Shown: piece after piece, positions 23,877 to 37,000 of the stretch
Layout: each line of letters opens with the position of its first letter
How positions within the stretch are numbered: the first letter of the stretch is position 1
NCBI RefSeq assembly: GCF_000001735.4
Contig: NC_003070.9
Span: 24,351,971-24,415,970, forward strand
Reading direction: 5' to 3'
DNA length: 64,000 nucleotides
Source: Arabidopsis thaliana
Taxonomy: Eukaryota; Streptophyta; Magnoliopsida; Brassicales; Brassicaceae
Notes under the pieces: model-generated
The model's database searches: none
Seen by the model: only the letters and a program-made list of their open reading frames with translations
What the model was told of the DNA's origin: nothing
Made by a program: the position numbers and the translations under genes

Positions 23877-25627
23877 TTGTTGTGTGTTTTTTTTAATTGG
23901 AAGGATTTAAAGTTTAAGATTATTGTATTTTTCGATGAAAGATAGAAGTATGCACGTGTGTATATATATAAGTTAGTTAGGATCTTGGATAAAGAGAAGA
24001 GGGTTTCTTTGTGGTTTAAGAATCAAAGTATTAAGCAAACGGCGCGCGGCGCCATTGATTTCTCTACGATATTTGAAAACGAGTTGCTTTGTTTAAAAGT
24101 AATTTGGGAGCCTCCGTAGGTAACGTTGAAAAATCACTCTATCTTTTTTAATAAGTTGAGTAACTATCAAGTGATCCTTCAACTTTATCCTTTTTATACC
24201 GTTTACTATTACAAAGATGATCGTTAGTTAATGTGGTTATCATATCGCTAAAATTCAAAAACGCCTTTAGTCCGATTTACAATTCAAGATTTAGTTTTCA
24301 AGCTAAACCATCTCCAGCTCCAAACCAAAATTTGACATTAAACTACTTATCTTATAATGCAAGCCATGTTCCAACGTATGGTTGGTAGAACCAAATAAAA
24401 TAGTCGTCCTTGTCGAAAAGGTTAAACTAATTTAACATGTGGCATAACATGAGTTATATGAAAATATTTGCAGTTATTGGAGAAGAAAATGACTGCTACT
24501 ATATAAGTATGACGGGTAGTTAGAAAAACCAAGTCAAAATAAAAAAAGATATACCTTGCTTCGACTTAATAGGTTGAAACCATGCATGTGAGCCTCAAGA
24601 TTATTTTTATTTCTTTGTGTATGTATTGATTGTCTTGTTGTTGTTCCGTTTGTGTGCCTGGTCTCGGGTGAGTTATTATACAAGATAAGATGACGATGAG
24701 GGAGTCTTTGATCAAAAAAGGTCATTGGTTTTTCTCCGACTGACGGTACGTACAGTTTTCTCGGGCAGACACTAAAAGGCTTCCAATCTGTGGAGTTTTT
24801 GAAAGCACATCGTTTTCAAGTTGCACATATATCCGCTCTTCTCTGCCTCGGGGAATCATATTCTAGGAACTTCAAGATTGTTTATCACTTCATCTGACAT
24901 CACGAGGTTCATTGCTTTTATCGATGGACTGAATTTTAGAGTTTTACTTTGCCATGGAACCAAATCCATATTTTACACAAATTTTGTAAAAGATTAAACG
25001 ATTTCCTTTTCAATGAATATTTACATTCTTAGCAAAAAGATGGTCTTCCTTCGTTTTTGGTTATTTATTTAAGCCTTACTTTAAGAGATCTATCATCCAT
25101 GCCTAGTTGAAAGTTAAAGCATCACATTGCTTATAAAGAAGTGTACAATCAATATCAATGAAATCAATCTCAACTTGTTATATATGTCAAAACTAATCAA
25201 GTTATGTGTTCACATTAAGAATATAAATTAGTATTCAAATTTAACTGATGATTGTGTTAAGTCTTTTATAATTTTTCACAGCCACAAAAGTAAGAAAACA
25301 TAAAGCACTGAAGTTAAATACCAAATTCAAAAGAGCTTCGTTTACAAGTACATACACATAAAATCAGAATGATCATTAGATACAATAGTGTTACACATAA
25401 CTCATACGGACATATAAAATAAAATAACACTTGTAGAACATATCCCATTCATAAGAAACGTAATTAGCCTCTTAAACAAAAAACGTAAGAAGCTAATCTT
25501 CATTTTTTTTTTTCTCATTCCACACAAATTTTCCCATTAAACACACAAAAACGAGTTACAATTACTTAACACGGCAACGAGGTTGCTTTCTCCTTCTGTT
25601 CGTCTCACTGTACAGTTAAAAATGGCT
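23877..25627. other. Intergenic, polygalacturonase promoter and FRA3 3' region
   Basis: A GC-rich knot ggcgcgcggcgcc at about 24041-24053 stands out in otherwise AT-rich DNA. A probable TATA run (tatatatata) lies near 23960-23969. No gene was recognised between 24100 and 25600. Confidence 0.5.
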
Positions 25628-28600
25628 CTATGGACTGTGCAAGTTCTTTAGCTGCTCAACCACATCAAGAGTATTGCTTAGCTGATGATAATCGGAGCGA
25701 TGAAGAGCGTTTATTTGTCCCGAGGTTTTGGTTCCATCATTGAAATGGTTCTTTGCAGGTCCACCACGAGGGCAGTGACGCACACGGATTCTATGCTTTC
25801 TTGTCTCAGTCGAGAACCTTCCGTGGACCACGAGGACCAATATGACTTCCTTGTCTCTTGTGTCTTCACACCAAGAGTTCTGAGCAACACCGTCCACAAA
25901 CTCTTCTACTGTTGGGAAGTCTTCCAGATGCACTGAAACCTCGGCTATTTGGTTTGGTTTGATTGTGCCAGTTCCTGGAGACACCTGTTTGCAAATATAA
26001 GAGCATTTAGTAAAATTGATTCCAAAGAAATTCTCAAGACACACGACATGATTTCAGTGTCTAGGACATGCTAGTTAAGTGTTGTATTTTAGGAAACAGA
26101 ACAGTGAGACTCTAATGAAAAGCCAAACTGCAAGTATGAGAGAACAACTAACTAACCTCCAGCCACTGGGGAAACCCGAAAGAGCCTCTTGCTCGGTGGT
26201 CGTGTGCCTGACCGTCCTCCTCGATTTTAGATTGACCTTCACAAATTATTTTGAAGAAAGCGATGTTCTTCTCACTCTTATTTGTGATACGCAGGATAGT
26301 TGAATCCTGATTTTGGAGAATAATATTATTGGTGCTGACAATTGTTTCTGGAACCTTGCTTAACTCTCCAAGCAAGACCTTGATTTTCTTATTCGAGTTT
26401 ATGATGTTCCCATATTCTTGTCTCCTGACTGACTCATCAACCCGGGCAATCTTGACACTAAATACACAGCGTACGGGCTTGTGGTCACTGTCTGTCACTT
26501 CCATGCAGGCATCATACCTTACAAAAAGAAAAACGAGAATTTTAAGTCTTAATCCTTTGACAATTCAAGAGTAGTAACCATATACGTTATAAGGGTCACA
26601 AAAAAAAAATGATTTACTCAAATCTGCATACCACTGACTCTATAACTAAAGTCTCTGAAATTATAAAGTAAGCTAAATGTCCGCACAAAGAAGCATTGAA
26701 ACTGATAAGAATGAACATCTGCAAAAGCCATGATTCTTGGTTCTAGAGACTCATGTAGGATATAAGTCATATACAGCCTGTAACAAACTTTTAAAACCCA
26801 GAAATGCGGACACAGTTTCCTATTCTCTAAACCAAATTAATTCCACAAAGAAAAAGTGTAAGTGCAGATATTTCTATTAGGAGTCATCAAGACTAAGCCC
26901 CTAAGAGAATATGTGAATGATTGGTGAATATTGCAATCCAAGTACCAGAACTGAAGGAGTTGAAAAGAAAATAGCAGGCTGATATTTTGTTATTGTAGGC
27001 AATTAGTTTAAGAAGCTAAGTAGATGAATAAGTTGAGGAATGACACGATCTTCAAAAACTGTTACTGTCTTGATCTAATAAAACGTATGGACTAGTAAGG
27101 TAAGCCTGTCTCCAGTATCTTTATATAGTGAACTTAAAGGAAACTTACTGTGATATAGAAGACACCACTGGACAATCCAAACTGCACTCAGCTCCCAAAT
27201 GTTTCTTATTATCGCGATATAGAATCCTGTCACACCAGGCAGGAATCCGCTTCTTTTCCCCAGAATCATATCCTGCAGAAACACAGTTTCGATTGTCAAA
27301 TATGGTTTCAACAACTAAATGCCCTTAAAATCCCAAAAGCCCTGAATGTTGGGATATTATCACAGATATAGCCTCTTCCCACTGGCAAGAACCCCAAGAC
27401 ACAGGAGCCAGCAGAAATTTGGCTCACATCAGATGAAAGAAATAGTGTGAACAAATTCTCGAATGCTCGCTCTTAGGTAGATGCAAGGCTAACTTCATAT
27501 TATTTAGTATTCTCTGGGATATATCCACATTCTTAACTTTTAAATTATATGAACTTTTGGTTTTAGCTACCTACCTAGCAGAGAAAACTTGGACAGTTGG
27601 ACGTTTACAATTCACAATGTTGTCAATTTTACTCTACTTTTTGGAGGGGTTCGGAACAGCAGCTTATAATCCTCCAGGGAAATGGTATAATTTAAAAGCT
27701 ACAAAGTGGAAGCAAGTCACTGACCTGCTAGACCAGCTTGGTGCCTTTCAAATTTGTATGTTGGAGGGAACCTGATAATTGCTTCACGCATCCCTTGAAA
27801 AACATTCCCAGCTTCCATTTCAGTATGTAGCTGATCCTTTTCTCTTAGCCAATCAAAACATCTTTGAGATATGAAATCCCTTGTTTCATCATACGTTATA
27901 TCATCCAAACGGTAATTAAAATCTCCAAGAAATATGACCATGTCTGCCTCAGATAGTTCAGGCCTTGCTTCGATTGTATTGACACCCAAAGCCTGTGAAA
28001 GGACAGTTATTAGACTTTTTGAAAAATTATACATTGCATTCTCTGAAAGTAAGTGATAGCAACTATGCAATCAAAAGAAATACATACATTGCCACCACGA
28101 GGCATTGTAACACCAAATGACGCACCAGCTGCAATGGAGGAGACCAATAACAAGAGTGACCAACGAATAGGTAAAAAGTAATAAGCTGAGCAAGCAACAC
28201 AGCATGATAGAAATAAATTTCGTAGCATACCAACTCCTGCATTGAGTGAACTAGACTGCCGTGAGAAGGTCATTGTTCGATAAACATGGTCGAAGTCAGC
28301 ATTTCGCCGATTAACAGCTTCTAGATGTGCAGCAAAATGACAATTTACAAAGCACAGTACTCGATCATACATTCTGAGTCGCACACCTACAGCACCCTAA
28401 TGAGACAAGAAATGGCTCTATCATAATATAGATAAGATGACAACAATGGAAAAGGGAAAAGAACCATTTAAGCAAACATCTGACAATGTTAAGAGATAAT
28501 CCATTGTTTCCCTTTTATGAGATCTTTTTATTGTTGATAAATGTGAGCAACTTTCCTAATATGGCACCATACCTTGTTACCAATTGCTCGTCCAAAACCA

Positions 28601-31600
28601 CAAGGAACCGCAGCAGCGTCAACATCCCCCACGTGAGGTTTAAGGTCATGTCTAACCCTGAAAGAATTATTTTCTCTGTAAGACTTTAACTTATCAAGTT
28701 AATCCTGTACTAACAAAAGAAATTGGGAAAACAAATTCCCCAGAGGGATAAGTAAAACGAATATCTTTACTCTCCTTTCATAGCTTAAGGACCAAATTTT
28801 TTGAAGATATGAAAAAACAATCAAAGAAATCTCCGGAAGAAAAATTCATACTAACAAGTTGTTCCTATGCTGTTATGTAAAATTTTTGCTCTGTGGAGAA
28901 ACTATTCAAAGCAGGATTGAAATAGAACATTGGCATCTGAAAGATAAGCAATCCAAATGAGTACAAATAATGTGGAGTATGCTTCAACAATAAAGATAAG
29001 TTGTCACAATAGGAATAGTAGGTGACCCTTGCAAAAAATGAGCAGAAAAAGTTACATTAAAACTAAGCACTAACCATACACAAATGAGCAACCCTGCCAG
29101 TTGCCTAGAGCCAACACGAACAAACGATGAACCCTCATCCAAAGTTTTCCCGATCATATCCAGCCACCACTGACCAAGCGGACTACCCTCAAGTCCCACC
29201 TGCATTCAGGGAAACAGAGTGCGTAATTTCCAGATCATTCAAAGATTACTTATAAACTTAGCCCCCTACAAAAACTGTAACCAGAAAGAGAATACAAAAA
29301 AGGACGGGTCTGTGTGTGTGTATGTGAGCCTGCATGTTTGAGAGAATGGAAAATTTCTTTTTTTGAGAAGGCCTAGAGGATTACACAAAAAAAAGACCAA
29401 TTCACTTTCACTTTTCATTTTAATCATTCCATTGTAGAACTTAAATAGTGTCGGTGGTGACCAGAAGAGCGGCATACGCCAAATGAAATACATCTTTTCT
29501 GCTTAACAGTAGGTAAAGAAAGCTTACCGTTTCTTTTGCTGCGGACATTGCAAGAACTCCTGCTCCCATTTCAACTTCTTGCAGTCCAACAACTACAATC
29601 TCAACTCCAGTTGCAGCACAGCCTAGCCAAGATACAAGTGAGTCGGTTGATGCTCTCCCCTCTCCAACATTCCACGTACCAGCTAATATTTTCAGATTCT
29701 CTATCCTTGAATATAAAAATTCTTTCCCAGCCAACTCGGCCCGCAGTACATTGTCAAGGGGCCCAGGAGAAGTAACATTCCATCCACGAATACCTCCATG
29801 ATTTGCAAGGGTAAATAAATAACCAGCCCCGATAGCCATTTTTATTACAGGTCCACTATGAGCTACCCATCCACCAAGCAGCTTTCCCTCAAGGTCCCAT
29901 ACTTGAACAGTGCCGTTGGAATAACCAACCCACAGTCGAGAACAAAAAGTGAACATGCAGAGAATACCAGAGGACTCGTATGCGAACTCTTGCAAGCAAT
30001 TACCATTTCCGTCCCATCGCATAAGTATACCATTTGAACTTCCTGTCCAAATCATTCCATCAACTGATATGACAATAGCCTCAGTTTTCCTACTATCATC
30101 ACAAAACCCTCCTTTCGTTGCAGCACGACGAACAGCATCAGCTGCTCCCATAATGGCATTACGAGACCGCTGAAAGAAACCAAGAGAAGATTGAGCTTTC
30201 TCTTTTTTGGAAGCAGTTACCTTCATCTTCCCCTCTTCCTCACTCCCAAAATCAGGATATACAGAATTTTCAGGTCGATTCTCGAGCTGCCCATCAATAT
30301 TGAATACTTTGATCAAATCCCTAGTGCGAGCATCCCTGCATAAAGAAACATAAAATTTAAAAAGTACTGAGCTATACACATGAACTTAATGGTTCCTGCT
30401 AGCAATTGAAAAACTACAGATCCAAGTGACAAGAGATATTGTAGACAAAAGTAATTAATTCCCATTAAGTTTATTGCAGTAATGCTGGTATATTCTGGAT
30501 GATCAATTAGAAAAAGAAAGGATGATGCATAAGAAAAGCAGAAATATGACTCTCCATTTTACCATATAGCAAACGTCAGGGGACTAGCACTCCATACTCT
30601 TGCCCTTGTATGATCAGATACTAGGAATGTAACATCTGACGTTAATGTATTAGCAAATCCATTGGCCGAAACCATGTTCCTAGGGTCAATATACGATCTT
30701 TCAACTGCTAACGCAGCCATGTGCCTTTCTTCCATCTTCAAAGAAAGCGACTTCCCAAGAGCACCGTCCCAGGGCCAAACTTTAAGAGCACCTCCCTCAG
30801 ACCCTGACCATATATCTCCTACACAATTGATAACCAAAGTTGTGTCATCCGCAAGGGTGTCATCATTTATTCACATTTTGAAATTGTACAAACTGTACTA
30901 ACTTCGATCATACACTACTGAAGGCAGTGAAACTCTAACTCAACAACACAATTACAAGACGGACTCTATAAGCTATTTATAATGTACCAGCTACTACATG
31001 ACTAAACCAGCTTGTCCGGTGGAACTAGAGGAGCCAATATACGTGTTAGCCAGTATAACAATCTGATTCAGGCCGACCAAATATCATCAAGATCACTAAT
31101 TTTGTTCCTCAACCAAATTTCCACAATAAGAAACTCGATGTAACCATTCAAAATCCTTCTTCTTTCATCTTAAAAAGCTACTTAATCTAACAACAAATCT
31201 ATTCCCAAACTATGTAAACAAGGAAAACAGAAACTTACAATAGAACAACACTCACCATAAGCCGAAATGGCAATGGAGAGAACCGGACCACGATGAGCTT
31301 GCCATGACAAAGCTTCTTCAATACCATGATCACCTCTCAATCTCCAACACCTAATCCTCCCATCTCTATGTCCACTCCAAACAACTCTACTACCTTCATC
31401 ACCAATCATACAAACAACAGCAGCAGACCCAAACTCATTCCCTAAACTCTCCTTATACGGCGCCGTATCCTCTACCTCTAATCCCCTCCCACTTCCATAC
31501 AATTCACTAAACTCCCAAACTCTCAACGCACCATCCTCACCACCAGTCCATAACTGTCTCTCAGTACTAGTCATTGTCCTCAAAAACCTCCCAATTTGAG

Positions 31601-31970
31601 TTTCTCTCAATGGATGAGGTCTCACATCAAGACTAGGTGGTCGATTCGGATGAACCGCTGACCTAATCGGAACTTTGAAGATCCCAGATTCACCACACTT
31701 ACCAACAAATTCCGGTAACGAATCGGAGCCGTTTCCATCACCGATCCCGTCGTGATTACCGTCTTCGCTTAGTCTCCGGTCGAGAAATTGGATCATGTAA
31801 TCGATACGTTTGTTGCTGTCGTCGACGGAAGGCTGAGATTCATCGTCGCCGGAGGAAGATGAAGAGGAGTAAGCTGAACGGTTGAAAAGCGTGGACGGAG
31901 TTGCGGCGGAGAAGGAAGGAGAGAAGAAGGAGAAAACGTCATCGTTTTGATCGTTTTGACGATCTTCCAT
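25628..31970 (-). CDS. FRA3: WD40-containing type II inositol polyphosphate 5-phosphatase (1101 aa)
   Basis: Eleven exons: 31256-31970, 30563-30818, 29528-30335, 29075-29199, 28573-28657, 28231-28396, 28088-28128, 27725-27992, 27149-27272, 26157-26517, 25628-25984; 1102 codons with the stop. Exons 1-3 encode WD40 repeats ([54 protein letters not shown]). Exons 3-9 hold the 5-phosphatase domain from [12 protein letters not shown] to both catalytic signatures, [12 protein letters not shown] near residue 755 and [11 protein letters not shown] near 832. Exons 10-11 form a C-terminal beta domain. The enzyme removes the 5-phosphate from soluble and lipid inositol phosphates. In Arabidopsis, mutants have thin fibre cell walls and altered actin. 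An in-frame ATG 60 bp upstream (32030) is possible, but [11 protein letters not shown] fits the known start. Confidence 0.95.
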
Positions 31971-32401
31971 GAGTATTGGACTTGAAGCTTTTACTTGGAG
32001 CAGAGAGAGACGACGAGTTTTTCGGTACAAAGCCTCTCGAGATATTTCTCTCTCAAGCTAAATCGCAGAAATGCTTGAAACGTGTTGTTTCGGATCTCTC
32101 GTTTTCTTTGTTTTTTTCAGACATTCGAAATTATTTATTTTATAACAACAAAATTTGTACTTGTAAATTGGTAAAAACAAACCTTTATAACAAAAAAAAA
32201 AGTAGATTGGTAAAAAGTAAAACTTACTGATGTCAAATTCTCTTTTTTGGATTAACAGTCCAGAAATCTGTCACAAATTCTCTGTTTTGGATTAATTTTT
32301 TTAGTTCTTAAAATCGTATGTTAATATATGTCATTTGATTCTCTGTTTTATATTACTGTTTTGGTCTAATTCTTCTTTTCCGTTGTTCCCTTTCGATTGT
32401 T
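31971..32401. other. Intergenic, FRA3 promoter
   Basis: About 430 bp upstream of FRA3. AT-rich, no further feature recognised. Confidence 0.5.
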
Positions 32402-33211
32402 CAATGTGTTGGTTTGATTTTGGTTTATGATAACTTACCTCAAAACCAAGAGAATTTGGAAGACAATTTCAACAAGCTGTTTGAACTTCATAAGGTACAA
32501 AATATCCCTCTCAGCAATCGATTACTACCTTTTTGGATGATGTGGAGGATATGGAAATCAAGGAATGCTTTCCTCTTTCAAAAGAAAAACTATGATCCTG
32601 CAAGTGAAGCAAGAAAAGGTTTCTATGAAGTTTAGGAATGGATAGATACGACTGGGATAGGTTCTGAAGTAAATCATGATTCTCTCTCGCCGTTTGGTCA
32701 CTCACATGAGCATTTCCGTAGTCGGCAATGGATACCCCCTCTCCCAGAATGGGTTAAATGTAATTTTGATAGCGGCTATGTGCAGGGACGTTCATTTACA
32801 AATACTGGATGGATAGTCAGAGACAATAGTGGTTAAGTTATTCGATTTGGTTGGGCAAAACTTCAGGCAGCAAATTCGGCGATACACGCGGAGGCACTGT
32901 GATTTCTCCACGCTTTACAGATGATTTGGACTCATGGTTTCCGGTGTATTGTGTTTGAAGGAGATAACTTGGAACTAATAAAGTTGGTAAATACAATGGG
33001 AGATCACAACGAAATAGATACCCTTCTCTTTGACATTCGGTTTTGGATGGATAAACTGCCACAGATATCTTTGCGACATGTTAATTGAGAACGGAATGCA
33101 GCAGCGGATACTATCGCTAATAAGGCTTGTTCTTTAAATGGTTTGTATCAAACTTTCACAACACCACCACAATGGTTGGTTAACTATCTGTATCATCCCT
33201 TTACAATCTAA
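32402..33211 (+). pseudogene. Dead RNase H-like (RVT_3) fragment of a non-LTR retroelement
   Basis: One frame runs from about 32402 to TAA 33209-33211 and reads as the C-terminal region typical of LINE-type plant elements and their domesticated relatives: WMMWRIWKSRNAFLF, then WVKCNFDSGY, GWIVRDNSG, AIHAEAL, IVFEGDN and ERNAAADTIANKA. The acidic residues expected for an RNase H fold (D of NFD, E of HAE, D of EGD, D of AAD) are all still there. Four in-frame stops break it, at 32633, 32834, 32900 and 33086, with no frameshift. No reverse transcriptase part lies upstream, so the fragment is truncated at its 5' side. A non-autonomous gene remnant of the same family is the alternative. Confidence 0.8.
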
Positions 33212-34025
33212 TGAAAGTCTAGATGTTAAAAAAAAAAAACAAGAGAATAAAAATAAAATATTGGCTATTTTAAAAATATTTTTAAATATACATAAAACTA
33301 ATGTTTATTTTTAAATATACATAAAATTAGTGTTTATGTAGTATTTCATATTTTTCTTAAAATAAACCGTAAATTCAACTAATATTCTAATACCATATTA
33401 TATAATATTGATATTTTAATGAAATATACAATTAAATTAAATTTTAATTAAATTTTCATTGATTTTATGTTTATGCATAGAGACATGTTGTCAACACTTG
33501 AGAGAGTCCCTTTATCAATTAAAGTTTAACACAAATAGCATAGTCCCCTATATCAAGATCACCTGCAACTAACCAAATTCTCACCAAAATCACTAACAAA
33601 TGAAACAAAAAGGAAAAAAAAAAAAAACAGCATCAATGTTCATCTTTTCCCCTACATACATATATATAAAATCTAAAATAAACACAATTTTATTACATAA
33701 CATATTAAGATTATATTTATTGGATTTCTTCCTCTCTTTTTTAAGTGTGATTTACTGTTGTCTCTAATTCTTTCATCAGCAAACACCGATTACGTACAAA
33801 ATAATACATTATTAATAACATTTCTTACTCAAAAAAATGCGCCAATTCAAAGGCTTGTCTAACGTGTGTATATAATAGTGTTACTTGCTTGCCTATACTA
33901 TATATAAAGAGAGAGAGACTTCTAAGATTCTCCTCCATTTTTGCTACATTTTTTTTTCTTTGATTAAAAACATTTTTACTATTTTTCGCTTTTTGCTATT
34001 TCCTTGTAACTTAAAAGAAGAAAAA
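33212..34025. other. HEXO3 promoter region
   Basis: Very AT-rich. A good TATA box (TATATAAA) at 33901-33908 lies about 120 bp before the ATG at 34026. Short repeated stretches such as taaatatacataaaa occur at about 33281-33330. Confidence 0.55.
33901..33908 (+). promoter_or_regulatory. TATA box of HEXO3
   Basis: TATATAAAGAGAGAG lies about 120 bp upstream of the start codon, followed by a pyrimidine-rich leader typical of a plant 5' UTR. Confidence 0.55.
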
Positions 34026-37000
34026 ATGAGAGGTAGCGGAGCAAAGATCGCCGGCGTTTTGCCGTTGTTTATGCTATTCATCGCCGGAACAATCTCCGCC
34101 TTTGAAGACATAGAGAGGTTGAGGATTTGGCCGTTACCGGCACAAGTTAGCCACGGTGGCCGGAGAATGTATCTAAGTGGAGATTTCAAGCTTGTTACGG
34201 AGGGAAGCAAATATGGAGACGCCTCAGGGATTTTGAAAGAAGGATTTGATAGAATGCTTGGTGTTGTGAGGCTGAGCCACGTCATCTCCGGTGACCGGAA
34301 TTCTTCAGGCACCGGTGGATCTGCTTTGCTTCAGGGACTTCACGTCATCATCTCCTCCTCTACCGATGAGGTTAGTTTCATCTATCAATCTACAACAACA
34401 ATTTTTCTTAATGATATATCTTCAAGTTGATGAAAAAAGCTTTACGTTTAATGTCATTATAAGTTACAATCATCTCATTATTACCACAATCAAAGACAAA
34501 TCAATTGTCTTTATCTTTAACAAAAAAAAAATCAATTGTCTCTATTGGTTATAAATTGTATCCTCTTTTTTTGGATATGTCATTTTCACAAATGTTGCAA
34601 CATATTATTTTTTTCTTTTATTTTATTTTCTTTTCTTTTTCCTAAAACACTTTCTATCCACTAGTCCACTTATATATTATTTATGAAAAAAAGAGAAAGA
34701 AATAATATTTCTATATTATCCTAAAAAATATTTAATGAATTTCATCGATATTTTGGATATAATCATTTCTTTAAATATTAAAATTTTGTTAATATTACAG
34801 CATGAAAATTGTACTAACGTTTAGTTCAGAGTCTGTCTGGTTAAAGCAAATTTTTCTATATTTTTATTTAGAAAATTTAGAAACTAAATTAGACGAATTG
34901 ACAAAAACAAATATATATAATTTTATGAAGTTTAGAGTTTATAATTATTTTCATTATACGTAGAACTAATCTGAGCAGTTTTCATTATTTAGTGCATTCC
35001 CTTTTGATTTTGGTTAAATTCATACCAAAACTAAAAGAGATTGAATATAATGGGTGTATATTTTTCCTGAAATCATAAGAATTTGACTAAAATTTTTAGT
35101 AAATTCACAAGTAAAAAAAGAAGAAGTAGAAATTCTTCTATTGATACGTTTATTTTGTGTTCTGGAGAAAAATATTTCTCATTTTTTTTTTTTCCACTTT
35201 TCCATCAAAGTTATGCTGAAAACTTTTTCATTTTTTTTAATCCTGGTTGGTATTAAGAAAAATTGAGACATATATTTCAATTGTTTTCCTCTAACATGTT
35301 TACCATTCACCAATTGGTATTATTTGTTTTATTGTCTTCATTTATAACTATTTTTCTTTTGTCAACTCTTGATAAACAATTTTTCTCTTTCTTAACAGAA
35401 GTTATTTTAGAATATATTTTACAAATTGGATCCTAGTTTACGCAACTTTGTCCATGAGAATTGAGATGTGCGTAGATGTATCGATTATCCAACTTCTTAT
35501 CTTTTTTTTATTTTTTTGGGTTGCTTGGCTTTGTTGATTGGTGTCTGGCGACTTGGTTGTGTGGTGGTCCACCAACTCACGGACATCCTCGTTATCTTCA
35601 ATCAGATCATTGAATATATATTTGTTCTATTTTAAGATCATTGAGAATATTTTATTCCGAGATCCAGATTTTAATCAGATCATTTCAAGATTTCACGTAA
35701 TATAAATCACAAATAAGTGGAAAAAAACTCTATAAAATTATAGTCACAAGTGGTAGCTAGTAATGAAACTTTCATATTGGTTGAAATACGTATCAATTAT
35801 ATTAATTAAGTCTTTTGACAACCATACGATATAGCTGGTGCAAGTGTGCAAGATTATTCTAGATTCTGGTCCTAAATAAAAAAATATTTATCTATTTATA
35901 AAGATATGAAAGTTTAATAGTACAACCATATATCATTGAGAAAATATGATAATGTCTAAATTTTCATACTAAAATAGTATACATCATGGCCTAATCTTAA
36001 ATCTTAAATATGAAACTAATTTCATTGTATATACATTATTTCATGTTCTTGTTATGAAATTAATCATCTGAACATTGACGTAAATTTAATAATATTTAAA
36101 ATGGGAAACCCCCCCAGTAAAAAAAAAAAAGATGATTGAATAATATAGAAAATATTGTTTGTACTAAAAATCCAACAAAGGTCGTTAAAATTTGTGTAAT
36201 TTTCGTGTTGCAGTTGGAATATGGAGCAGACGAGTCGTACAAATTAGTGGTTCCATCTCCAGAGAAGCCGTCTTATGCACAACTTGAGGTTAGTTGGTAC
36301 CATTGAACACCTAACCCCAGCTTTTGTCACTTTCTCTAACTACTTATATCCATAAAGATTTAAATGTAAATTCAGCTTTATAACCATAAAAGAACCTAAC
36401 TTTGAAGATTTTGTTTTCTTTAATAGTTGAGTTCGACATGCAATCAAATTTTCACCGTAAAATACATGTTTCAGAAAAGAAAAGAAAAAAAATGAAACAC
36501 TTCTGTTGTGTTTTGTTTTATGATCTAGTACTTTTGCAGCTTCCTTTTAAATGTAATTTTTTTTTCACCCACTATAGAGACCCATGTAACATAGGTAGGG
36601 ACATGAAATGGTGTACTCCACGTGAGCTGTATTAAACATGATGGGATAATTAGTGTGGTCATATTTTGTTTTTTCCTCTATAAGAATACAAATGCTTAAG
36701 CACAAGTCGTTAGCTATTTATTATGTCAATATAGAGAAAGGTACAAAATTATTGTGAAAGATAAGTGTGATTCCCACTAGTGTTGGACTGTTGTGTTTAA
36801 TCAAATATTATATGAAAAGAAAAATAATACAATCTCCATTGATATTTATGTTACCACGCGTGCAGGCCAAGAGTGTTTATGGTGCATTGCACGGTCTACA
36901 GGTTTGTGTTTGCTATTTTTCCAATTTGGTTATCATTATAGTTAATTAAAGATTTGAGTTACTGAAGAAAATGAAATTATTGTAAATGCAGACATTTAGC

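Noticed and set aside
24041-24053. GC-rich knot ggcgcgcggcgcc upstream of the polygalacturonase
   Set aside because: Resembles an E2F-type or GC-box word, but one short site without context is not enough to call.
33885-34025. Upstream in-frame start for HEXO3
   Set aside because: It precedes the TATA box; the ATG at 34026 begins directly with a signal peptide and gives the expected length.
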